Below, piece after piece: positions 51,037 to 63,011 of a stretch of DNA of 64,000 nucleotides. Within the stretch, counting starts at the first letter, position 1. The number at the start of each line of letters is the position of its first letter. The translations under genes were made by a program, and so were the position numbers. Source of the stretch: Lepidodermella squamata. Taxonomy: Eukaryota > Gastrotricha. Location: NCBI GenBank assembly GCA_047495785.1, contig JBLDXI010000017.1:3348001-3412000 (forward strand), read 5' to 3'. The notes below the pieces were generated by a model. The model was not told where the DNA came from and made no database searches. It saw only the letters and a list, made by a program, of their open reading frames with translations.

Positions 51037-51749
51037 ATGGCATTCAGTTTCCTGGCGTTTTGTTACATTCTCGCTCTGATCGCATCCGTAATTTTGGTGT
51101 TTTTCGCAATCTACCATGTAATGATGAGCTATATGCTTGCTAAATAATTGTTAATTCGAGCGAATGTGTTACAGATTATCAGTTTCGATGAGCTGAAGAC
51201 TGACCATAGAAATCCTGTAAGTTGGGCTTTGAAATCCACTACTCTTACCTTAGTTTTGCTTATTTTTCTTCTTCAGATCGAGCAATGCAATAATCTGAAC
51301 CCGGTTGGTTAATTTTATTACTTTATTTGAGTATAATACATTTGAAAATTGCAGCTTGTCCTTCCAGAATACTGCATCCACGGGTTTCTCGTTTTTCTGT
51401 TTGTAATTAATTTTCAATGGGGATCCGTGCTATTCAACGCGCCTCTATTGGCTTATAACATTAATCGGTGAGCTTACAATTTTACTATGATGGGGAATAT
51501 AATACAAAAACCGGGCATTCAGCTATCTCAAGCGACCTGTGCTGACCCGACCAGGCTTGTACGACCCGACAACGATCATGAATTCTCGTGAATTATCTCG
51601 AGCAATGAAGGAAGGATGGGCGAAAATGGGCTTTTATCTCATTTCGTTCTTTTACTATCTATATTGGTAACGTTTAATGCCTCACATTTTTTAATTTATT
51701 TAACTGTGGTTTTACTTGCAGTATGATTTATGTCCTGGTTTCCTCTTGA
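51037..51749 (+). CDS. cnih: Cornichon-family cargo receptor (CNIH)
   Basis: Six exons (51037-51117, 51175-51216, 51277-51303, 51355-51467, 51523-51666, 51722-51749) give 144 aa, the standard cornichon length. Three or four hydrophobic segments are seen (FCYILALIASVILVFFAIYH; GFLVFLFVINFQWGSVLF; MGFYLISFFYYLYCMIYVL). The family signature ISFDELKTDHRNPIEQCNNL and NPLVLPEYCIHGFL is present, as is the TRPGLYDPTTIMN loop. Cornichons are COPII cargo receptors that export specific membrane proteins (TGF-alpha-like ligands, AMPA receptors, GPI or polarity proteins) from the ER. Exon 3 is a 27-nt micro-exon. It lies 340 bp upstream of the ADSS gene on the same strand. Confidence 0.96.
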
Positions 51750-52089
51750 ACGAACGATTTCCGACGAAAAATATCGATTTTCCTGTCCTAGTCTTGATTT
51801 CTTAATGACATTTTGTCGTGCCTGCTCGAAAAGAAAGATGAATGCTATGCCGTCGTTTTCAGTTGGTGTGATTGTCAAATGCTCATACCCACTGCTTTTA
51901 TTGTTAATTCATCAGTACTAACGATTGCTCCTGCTTTCTAAGGAAAGCTTAAATGATACGCTGCTAGTATTCACTGAGGCGTGATTTCCGTGACATAGGA
52001 TGTCAATCTTTTTTAGTGAAGTGAAAATTTTAACGTTTGACTTGATTATTTTTAGGGTTACTAGGAGATTGGATTCTTTGGTGAATACC
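51750..52089. other. Short intergenic, cornichon to ADSS
   Basis: About 340 bp; ends with a strong pyrimidine-rich acceptor (GATTATTTTTAG, AG at 52054-52055) 34 nt before the ADSS ATG, usable for trans-splicing or as the end of a 5' UTR intron. Confidence 0.45.
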
Positions 52090-53615
<1,526 letters not shown>

Positions 53616-55183
53616 AGCACCGCTGAATCAGCTCGCGAAGAAAGCTTATATTCCGTTCTAATGACATCTAATATACCTCTACTATTTAAATATCTCACTA
53701 TACTTGATGATTGGGGCCATTTTGTTGACACACTCATACGATTACAAACAGATGAACGTAGCCTAGAACGCTCGCATCAGTCGAGAAATTTTCTTGTTAT
53801 CGTTGCCTCGTTTTTATCGTCTGTTCTGAATTTGTGTTGTCGCGCATAATTCTTTTGCTATCTATCCATGTTTCTTTCCTGATCCTGTTTTTCTTGTTGT
53901 CTTTACATCTCCTATCGCTGCTGTTTTGTTGCGTTTCTTCTCGCTTATTCATTCCTCATCAACTCGCATAATACAACAGAACATACTTACACCTACGACT
54001 TTTAGGGATTTGGAATGAGCTCGTGAGTTTTTTTTGCGTTCGAGTTAATCTGGTTGGTATCTAGTTTTGTAATCTCAGAGTGCGGATTTCTTTTTGAATA
54101 GAGAGACATTTTTCCCTGGGGCTATTTCTAATAGATGGCTGTTACCACTGCCAGCTCTCGTTCCCACTTTATATCTGAATACAAGTAGACATGGAGTAAG
54201 GGAGTGAATTCGTGAAAGCCAACGTAGTTGTGCTCTCGTGTCTAGTCTGCCTGCATGTTCTCCGCAGCAGTTGGTAGACCTTCGCTGTGATCGCCTGCTG
54301 TATTTGTCCGGCCTTCCACTTTCGTCTGCAGGAAAGATAATTATTGTCGCGCTCGCAAGTCATCCTAGAATAGTTTACCTACTACTTCGACCTGTGCCTT
54401 GTCGTTAATTGTAATTTAAAGATGGGACCAAAGTCACTTTTATTTTAACAAGAAAGGTTGATGATACTAACTATATAATTACCGTATAACTATAATCCTT
54501 GTGTCACTTCTTTTGCGGTGTTCTTTCACGAGAGAAAAAAATCATTATATTGAGAAAGAGCTAACCGGCTTGATTGATTCTGCTATAAATTTCTTTTTTT
54601 CCTATGCTATATCTTTCTTGAGAAAGATTCAGTAATATTCAGAAGAAAGAAGTTTTTCACTTGAAGTCCCGATGAACGGAAATGGCTGCTCGCGAACACT
54701 GACCCGATACATTGTCGCTTGATGAAACTTGAGTGTAATAATGCATTATTGTTTTCTTTTGCGATTTCCGTTGAAATAAAAAAATTGATCCGTATTTTAA
54801 CACTGTTTCAATTTTATTCTTTCCAATAAATGTAATAATTTTTGATTGAAAAAGACTCTGTCAACATCGAAGCTGCTGCATGGCCATCAAATTCGACAAA
54901 CCCGCATAATTATTTCGATAGAAAACAAACAAAGGTAATAAATTATAAAGATCGATCACGAGAAAAATGGCTTGCTATGACACAATCAGACCAGCATTTT
55001 TTCCATCGAGGTGAAAAAACCCGCGTCTCGCGCGCGGCGCATAAAATAATGACGTAATGCGATTTTTTATGTGCGTAGACGAGTGTGCAGTAAAAAAAGC
55101 TAAGTGTGCAAACACTTGTGTGCAGAAATGCTATTGAATATTAACATCCGATAAAATTTATTCTGAAGATCTTGTCCCGATGA
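53616..55183. other. Convergent intergenic, ADSS to Vsx/ceh-10
   Basis: About 1.6 kb, AT-rich, presumably long 3' UTRs. Several AATAAA-like words (for example near 54775 and 54826). No exon seen. Confidence 0.45.
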
Positions 55184-57568
55184 CTACAGCAAAGATTCAG
55201 CTATCGACTCCTCGTTGTGGGACATGCTGTTCGAATCCTCATGCCCAACCGAGCTTGTCGGGCTTGCTGACTTGCTTTCGTCATTGTGTTCGCCGTTGCT
55301 ATTCGAGCTGAATTTTTTCGAAGCTTCCACAGATTTCCGATGCATCCCCAGCAACCAAGGAGCAACGGCCTCATCGTTCTTGGTACGCAAACTCTCAGGC
55401 AGTGGCAGCGAATGGCGCACCATCGCGCCGTAGAGCCCATACTCTGCCATCACCGAAGATTTACCCCAGCTTTTGTTCGTTTTTCGCCACTTAGCGCGGC
55501 GATTCTGAAACCAAACCATTATCCTGTCCTCCGGCAGATTCGACTTGAATGCAAGCTCTTCTCGCGCCTGTTGGCACACAAATATATCACGAGTTATAGA
55601 CTTTTTATAATCAGTTTTAATGTTTCCTTCACCTGTACATCTGGGTAGTGAGACTTTTCGAAGCACTTTTCCAGTTCCTCGATTTGATATTGCGAAAAAG
55701 TCGTCCTGCGGTATTCATTAAATAATAATAATTACGATGGCTCATTAATAATTAAATCAATATATTATTCAAGTGGTTGCGGGTTTTCGTGTAAGTTTTC
55801 GTTATGGATAAAAAAACACACATCTCCGCTAGATTTGAAGGCCGCAGTAACAACGAAGAAAAACGGCAATTACGACAATCAAGCCTTATCGGCCGTTTGC
55901 GGCAATTTAGCAAACGCATCACTTGGCACCCGAGAAATAGACGACGAAAGAAAAATTACCTGTTCCTGCGATGCTTTTTCTTGCTTTGCTTGCCAGACGA
56001 TGAACTGTTGAGTGTGGCGCCGGCTCCTGCAGAGGAGACCGGTCTGTTACCAAGCTTGCTGGCTGTTGAAGGTTGGTGATGATTTTCGGCACCATTAAAT
56101 CGATGAAGGGACAGCAAGTCAGATGAAGAACCGTTTGCTAGGCCCATGATAGATTTATTGCTGTTTTTGCCATTCTGAATGGATCGCATCGCTCCAAAGC
56201 CACCTGAGCGGTTATTTTCAGACTTGATATGAAAAAAAATCATTTAAATTTGGCAGCAAAGTCAAGGTGAAAAAGTTACCGATGGTAATCCGCTTGCTAA
56301 TGACGATGAAGGAGCACCTTCACAATCGCGTTGAAAATAACCGTTTAACGGCGACGTCAATTGATGTTGTGTTTGATGATGAGGTTGCCGAAAATGTGAT
56401 GACAACTGCGCAAGGGATGACATGGGCGAGCTGGACATCGCCGCCGAGCGTTGAAGAGATGGCTGCTGTGGCGAGCCGAACAACAGGTTTTTACTTGTCG
56501 CCGAGTTCAACTCGAACTGAGCTGGAAAGAGAAACGCATGTGAAACTTTATGGCAGAAATAATGGACACTTACAATCGAAAAAGTTTCGGCAGTCAAAGA
56601 AGGACGACGGCTGATTGGCGGCGACCTGACCGGGCATAAGGTCGCAATAAGCTGCAGCCGCCGCTGCGGTCGGGTAGAAGTCGGAGGCGAATCGGCTGCT
56701 CAATAGGTGATGTTGCGATGTCGACGACAGTTGCTGCTGTTGTTGCTGTTGCTGTTGCTGTTGATCGTACAAGTTCTGATAGTGCTGCGCTGTGGACTCC
56801 AAGTTAGCGCTGCCTGAATCGATCGTTGTCTGGCGTTGCTGATCGGCACCGAACGACAGTAAATTGCGTCCCGTTGCTGAACCGAACTGAACTGCAGCGG
56901 ACAACAAATTTCGGATAAATCATTCGAAACCAAATGGAAAGCTTACCGAAATTATGCCATTGTTCCGAATTGATGCCCATGAAGTTGTTGAAGCTGGCGT
57001 AAGAGGACGGCTGTGCGGAGTGTCCCAGTGACGATCTATAGAGTTGTTGATAGCTGCTGGCAGCGCTTGACGATACAGCTGGTTGCTGGCCGAGCTGCGG
57101 GACAATCGAGCAGGGAGTTACACTGCCGCCGTTGCTGCCACCGGCGCTGTTGTTCGACGGCATTGGGGGCCACTCCGAGCCATTGAATAGCGATGATGGC
57201 AGCATAGCGGCAGGTGCGTCTCGGTCATGTGACTTGTTATAGTTCGTGAACAACGATGAAGACTTGACCGTCTAAAAAATAGTATGAATCGTGGTTATTC
57301 AAGCCAGGGTTGAATCGGCTATGTTATACCTCTGGCTGGCTGCATTGCAGCTTGCTGCCTGACTGTTTCGGGTCATCTTGGCCATTGCATGAAGCTGCTT
57401 GTTCGCCACCGGGCAGCTTCGAAGCGGATGTGATAACCTGCGGCAAAGTATTTGGCACACGCAGCCCGAAACCGAAGTCATCAGCAGCTCCATCGGTTGC
57501 AGACGGCGCCGATGGCGCGTAGTTTCCAGCAACGTTTGTCGTCGAGCTGAACAGGCCTTGCGGCTGAA

Positions 57569-57599
<31 letters not shown>

Positions 57600-57924
57600 T
57601 TGTTGTTGGGCAAGAATCTGATTTTCAACCGATTCTATATAGGAAAAATTAGAAATTAGTTTGGTTGTTTGGTCTCGTGTCTCACTTGCTCTTGAATGAT
57701 TCCTACTCTCATTCTCTAGTTATTGCTAGACGTAAAATGAGCAGAAAATTAAAGATATGCTCACCGTGAAGGAGGGTTTCAATTGCAAAGTTCGACAGCC
57801 GTTGATTCGGTATTGCTGAGGCACCGGCATTTGCAGGCTTGTTGGAGCCAGCCGAGTCGAACAATGTAGAGCTGATGCTGCTGACGATTTCTTGGATGTA
57901 GTGTTGACCAGACGCGGCTGCCAT
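55184..57924 (-). CDS. ceh-10: Vsx/CEH-10-type paired-like homeodomain protein with CVC domain
   Basis: Eight minus-strand exons (57924-57765, 57634-57330, 57271-56947, 56891-56574, 56521-56280, 56222-55960, 55705-55633, 55567-55184) give 689 aa. The homeodomain (about residues 533-593) reads [20 protein letters not shown] ... [12 protein letters not shown] ... [19 protein letters not shown], with Gln at position 50. The CVC domain follows immediately ([30 protein letters not shown]), which is diagnostic for Vsx1/Vsx2/CEH-10. An octapeptide-like FAIETLL is at about residues 46-52. The 480-residue N-terminal half is Q/S/N/A-rich with two polyQ tracts and is far longer than in vertebrates. CEH-10 specifies nematode neurons such as AIY with the LIM protein TTX-3. 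The ATG directly follows an acceptor AG. Confidence 0.95.
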
Positions 57925-58109
57925 CTGACCTGACAGCGCTGGCTAATCGACTGATAAATAATTACTACCTATATGCGGTGAAATTATTTTATTAGTATCT
58001 AATTATTAAAGGATAATTAACTATAAAAGCTTCAGAACCAATAAATACCGCCTAATTACTTGATGTAAAGAGAAAGAAAAAATTGGCCTATATTGGGCAA
58101 TTACTTATA

Positions 58110-58570
58110 TCATCAGGGTAGCCCGAGCGAAATCTCGACGACTGTGCTCGCGGTTTCGAGCTGCAGCGAGATCACAAGCGCAGGCCTTTCGACTCAACGT
58201 GACGTTCAGGTGAACTTCGCCTCGATCAAAATCGATGCTTTGACGGCGAATCGTCACGTCTGAGGCGCAAAATCGAAGCGCGATCGCAATCGCGGATTGA
58301 GTTTCGCAAGTTTGTTGTGCCTGCGCGTGGTTCACGCGCCACAATTACGCGGCGTCAAATTGGCTTCGTTAGCGCTCGCCCGCGCGCGCAGGTCTCGGAG
58401 CGCCGCGCACCACGACGCGTCGAGATGTCGAGCGTAATGAGCGCGCACTCGAACTGCGCGGCGACTCGCTTCGGAACCGCGCCTCCTGTCCGGCTATTGT
58501 TCGGCCACCAACTCGGCAGCCAGCTGTGCACCGGCTCCTTTGGGGCGGCCGGACGGCCGGCTGAGCGTTA
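58110..58570. promoter_or_regulatory. GC- and CpG-rich block upstream of Vsx/ceh-10
   Basis: Roughly 460 bp with many CG dinucleotides, standing out from AT-rich flanks, located 190-650 bp upstream of the homeobox ATG. Likely promoter or 5' UTR region. It contains the AIY-like motif at 58358-58374. Confidence 0.5.
58358..58374 (+). promoter_or_regulatory. AIY-motif-like TTX-3:CEH-10 binding site
   Basis: AAATTGGCTTCGTTAGC. The core TTGGCTTCGTTA is, as I recall it, the C. elegans AIY motif bound by the TTX-3 (LIM) and CEH-10 (Vsx-type) homeodomain pair, which also autoregulates ttx-3 and ceh-10. It lies about 430 bp upstream of the CEH-10-like start codon. Consensus quoted from memory; function is inference. 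Confidence 0.6.
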
Positions 58571-59071
58571 ACAACAGAGTCACACTCAAATCGCCACCAG
58601 CCTAGATTTGAAGCCAATTTGTGGCATAAATAATGGCTGTTCAAGTTGATAAAACGCCGTTTTAGGAAATCCAATCAAGTGGCATATCAGCTACTACTGC
58701 AACAACTGTTAACATTTTCATCGCGCTAATTCTTATAGACAGGAAAATTCGGGAGGCAACGACTTAACGCGAGAGTAATAGAAAGGGCAGCTTTCAAACC
58801 ATCCTTCAAAGAAAGATACGACCAAATCATCAGCCTGGGCATTTTTACTGCTGGGGAAACTATTTTGGTCAGTTCGATGTATAATTTTTTTTTTATCAAT
58901 CGAGCGATTCAAAAGGATTCATTTTTTGAAGCTGTAGAATCATTAAAAAGGTACCTACCAGCTAATAACTCTACAGGTTTCCGATACTTTTCAATTGCCT
59001 AATTACGTATATTGGCCTGATATTGGCCACAGGTATTAAAAGAAAGAGAATATTAGCTGAATTGAGGAAAC

Positions 59072-59079
59072 TAATTAGC
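59072..59079 (+). promoter_or_regulatory. TAATTAGC homeodomain site
   Basis: CTAATTAGCC. TAATTAGC is the form preferred by Vsx2/Chx10-type homeodomains in my recollection. It lies in the upstream region of the ceh-10-like gene. Confidence 0.3.
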
Positions 59080-59536
59080 CAACTCGAACTGATTCCAGCG
59101 CTAATTTAAGAAAATTGTCACATGTTGGTTAATATAACCGCACTTGGCAATGTAGGAACCTAAACATTTCCAGCTCATCAAATCTATCAGGAAATTCAAA
59201 ATTTAATTCTCCTATGCAATTCAAGCTCTGGATCCAAGAGCCATCAGAGCTGAGTAGTAAATTACAAAATATTAAATATAATTTGTAAGCTATTTATGAA
59301 AAATATAATATTGGGATCGCGCATTGAATGTTGAGTAATAAATTCTTGATGTGCTGGTAAGAAAATTTAATTCCTCACTCGCTCGCTGAGATAAGGCGAG
59401 CGAGGCGCGTGTGTGCCGCGGACCAATGAGTTCTTCGAAGGAACACAGAGCGGAATAGAACATTGAAGGTGTTTGATATGCTAATCGCTTGGTGCCAAAA
59501 GTCGCACGAGCATCATCGCCGGCCTGTTTTTGCTGG

Positions 59537-59546
59537 GCTAATTAGC
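59537..59546. promoter_or_regulatory. Palindromic GCTAATTAGC homeodomain site
   Basis: Perfect palindrome containing TAATTAGC on both strands, in the interval between the ceh-10-like gene and its divergent partial copy. Confidence 0.35.
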
Positions 59547-61310
59547 AGAATATCTGCGAATATCTGAATATCCGCGCCCGCCGCCCGCCCGCTCGCCTGC
59601 TCGCTGCCTCGTGCCCGCGATGCAGTATTATTTGATTCGTCAGCGGCGGCGGGCGAGTTGGCATTCAGATGGATAACAATAAAGGTGAGCCGTGATCGCC
59701 GTTTATTACACAGGCTATGTATTCAATCGCCCTAAATGTGGTCGCGCGCACATAGTTGGCGCGCCAAACTGATAACGCTGGCGCGCGTAGAGTTTTATAG
59801 ACTCGGCACTCACGACCGAGTGTATTACAAACCGAGTATTTGATACGTCGATTAAATACGCCGACCAAGTGACACCGGCCAAGTCAAGTGTATCGGCACA
59901 CCCCACCATATAAGCGTCGAACTATTTGCCGATGTGGCAACTATTGTGCATACCACGCTCCATGTTTATTTACTTGATAATATAATAATATCCAAATAAT
60001 AGGATTCGCTATATACGTTAATACCTCCATAATAGCTCTTCAGGTATTATTTATTGTATCCGGCGAATGCACTAACCCCGGCGTATTTCTTCCTCTTCCA
60101 TCTTTCTCTATCCATCAAGTTACTTCTCAATTATCGCTCTGCTGCAAAAGTTGATTTGACAAATGTTTTCAGATTATGCTCAATCGATTTCAGGAATTCG
60201 GCAATCTGACTTGGCAAATTATCGGTATTCGGCAGCCTCCTGTTGATAAGCACCATGCCAGCTCTCTCGTCATTATTTTATATCATCATGAGCGGCCAAC
60301 TTGACACTGAGAAATACCCAAGATTGTCGAAGCAAGTTGACATCATTGATGCAGCGTTAAATTGTTGTTGTTGTAGAACCAATTTGAACTGAAAAATGCT
60401 CACTTTTTAGAGGCAAGTGACGATATCCAGCTGTATATATGAATTTCAAGTAAATTCTGTTCCTGTCGCACTGCAATTGAATTTATAATAGAAAAGCTTG
60501 ACTTCAAATTGGGAATTATTGTGTGCCGGTTAATCGGCATAAAATTATAACTGTATGATGGCAACAGAGAAAAATAAGTGGTATTGATTCAAAGATTCGG
60601 CTATTTTGCGTGAAAGCTTTCAATCGAAGCGTTGTCAAGCGCATTTAGTTATTGGAAATATTTTCTGCAGAATGGCTTTGCGAGCCCAAACCAAACTGCA
60701 TGAGACGTACCAGGACGCGGCGCCTCAATTTAACCCTCTAAGGCCGGGAACGTGTATACTCAAACTACGACTTCTCACCTTAAATTCTCATACTTTCCGA
60801 ATTTTGCCGGACTAATGGTTTGGCACAGTTTTAGATAGCCATCTGGGCTCCCCAATTCCGAAAACCACATACTCGCCGCGTCAATTACGTAACACAGGTG
60901 AGTGCGCAAATCACACGGTCGGATGCTTCATGTATATATACTCAATCAGGAATTTAAGCCATTTGACTCGATGGGTGCCAGCAAAATCTACTCAGTTTGG
61001 TTTAAAATGTTAAAACTAGTGCCAATACAGGTTTCTATCGACGTCCCTCTTGAATTGGCCGAAAAATATAGGTTTTTTGCTTGTTTCTTGATAAAAATGG
61101 CACTTTTGATCGAAATTGGCAATTATCAGATTTGAACAGGTGTTAAGCAACAGAGGATTGCGTAATACGGTCAGTTCATTGACATAAGGTCTCAGATGGA
61201 TGAAGAGACCATTCATGAAAAGTTTGGTCGGGTGGCTGCTCGTCATTCTCAAGATACAAGATTTTTTTCATTTGAGTATACTCAAGTTGTATAAACTAAG
61301 TAGCTGCCGG

Positions 61311-62342
61311 TGTACTAGTACGTCTTAACTCCCCTTAACAATGACTCCCGGAGTTAAATATTACTAGTTTTTTTTAACTCCACAGTTAGTTCTCCCTAGA
61401 ATTATTTAACTCCCGGAGTTAATATATCCTAGTATTATTGAACTCTATGCAGCATTTATTGACTCCCGCAATAAATTATCATTCAATTAAAGAATGATGT
61501 GGGGGCAGTGTGGGGTCGCGATTGTACCCCAGAAAAAACGACGAAAACTTGGTGCTATAGTCCCGCTTCCCGATGAGATCGATCATTCGATCACGTCCAA
61601 AATGGCCTCGCATCGCCTGAGCTTCTAGGGAGCTTCCCTGGGCATCATGAAAAGCCTGCATAATTTCCCCCTGCCACTCGCGAGTCCGCGGCACTTCTAA
61701 CTGTAAAGCACTTCCTTTATTATTGCGGTCGTGCTTTACATAAAACAGGGTCCTATCCCTTACGATGAATCTCGCAGCAGCCCCTAAAGTTTTTTTCTCG
61801 CCTTTATCTACTACGTGCGCTGGGTAGCGCATCGGATCCCCGATCCCCGGGCAAAGAGACGAGAAAGTGAAAGATGTCGTAGTAGTACCCTGATATGTCC
61901 CGAGGCCCCTCCGTGCTGCCGTCGCCGATGTCACGATGCCCGGGAACGATCAGTAAAAGCAGCCACCATAAAAAGATCTTTTTATTAAAAAATAACCAGC
62001 GTGAGTTTTTATTTTAACCGAAATAATTCGACACTGGCTTTACAAATTCGAAAAAATCCCAAGTTGTCAACTATTCCTCATTATTTCAATTATTCCAGTC
62101 GTCATTGTTTAAATCAGTGAAATGATGCGCAATTTTAATTGGAACGCAAATTGATCGAAACTGGAAAAATTTGTGTCTGTCTGTAGGGGAGTTAATGAAA
62201 ACTGGGAGGAGTTATTTTAAACTAGGAATAATTAACTCCGGGAGTTACTTTACCCTAGCATTTTTTAACTGGGGAGTTGATTTTTCCCGGAAATTTTAAC
62301 TGGGGAGTTAATTATTCAGGGGAGTTAAAATAAACTGCTACA
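61311..62342. mobile_element. Ginger-like DNA transposon derivative with integrase zinc-finger fragment
   Basis: A 1032-bp unit bounded by terminal inverted repeats starting TGTA (18 of 24 matching, both ending TTAACTCCCC) and flanked by CCGG at 61307-61310 and 62343-62346, a 4-bp target-site duplication. Both ends carry many subterminal copies of TTAACTCCC/GGGAGTTAA. Inside, an ORF at 61479-61934 on the minus strand reads FIVRDRTLFYVKHDR ... IMQAFHDAQ ... RGHFGRDRMIDLIGKR, matching the HHCC (H2C2) zinc-binding part of Gypsy/Ginger-type integrases but ending before the catalytic core. TGT ends, 4-bp duplication and Gypsy-like integrase together are the Ginger pattern. Confidence 0.55.
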
Positions 62343-62929
62343 CCGGCCTTAGAGGGTTAAATGCCTGATGTTTGTGTTATTTTTTAATACGGTCCAAAGG
62401 TCATTGCGACTAAAAATAACCTCATTAGCAGCGATCGCTATTTTTCTTCTGCGACCACCAAAAAAACTAATTCATGAAAATCACTTATTTACGCAAAGAT
62501 CAGTTTTTTGCTAGCTACCTTAAAGATCTCGATAGAAAACGGCGGGTTTGTGAAAAGATCAGTTATTTTGTTTTCAGTTTTTATTTTTATTATCGATGGC
62601 AATTTTATTTTTTAATAAAAATGAATACAAAATTTGCCATTGTGTATAATTAATATGCACACTTACTCTATAAACCAGTGCTCCGCAAACTTTTTCGCAA
62701 TACCGGATAACGGGAGCTTCGAAGTCGCCGCGTCCTGGTACGTCTCATGCCAAAATGAAGTTGGGCAAACCACACAACACACAGCTGTCCATTTATGTCG
62801 AATCGAACCCTCGACGCTCGAATGCCATAACCCCTAATAGTAGCTGATCTTTCACCACCTCCATGAATTTCTTCGGCTGCTCGTAATAGCGTCATAGAGA
62901 CATATTTTGAGTTTGAGTACTTCCTCGGC

Positions 62930-62932
<3 letters not shown>

Positions 62933-62960
<28 letters not shown>
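62933..62960. repeat. (TTTA)n microsatellite
   Basis: About seven tandem TTTA units directly upstream of the homeobox copy. Confidence 0.8.
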
Positions 62961-62961
<1 letters not shown>

Positions 62962-63011
62962 TGAGCATGATATCCTGGAAGCATAGAGAAAGAAAGGTCA
63001 TTTTTTTCTCT

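Larger units (their letters stand above)
57925..63011. other. 5-kb region between divergent homeobox copies
   Basis: Apart from the listed motifs, GC-rich block and Ginger-like element, no convincing coding exon is seen. A second GC-rich patch lies at about 59390-59660, ending in an acceptor-like AG directly before an ATG at 59669. A (TTTA)n microsatellite lies at about 62933-62960. Confidence 0.5.

Noticed and set aside
62795-62835. tRNA T-arm-like GGGTTCGATTCGAC on the minus strand
   Set aside because: The arm is a simple palindrome and no cloverleaf can be built around it.
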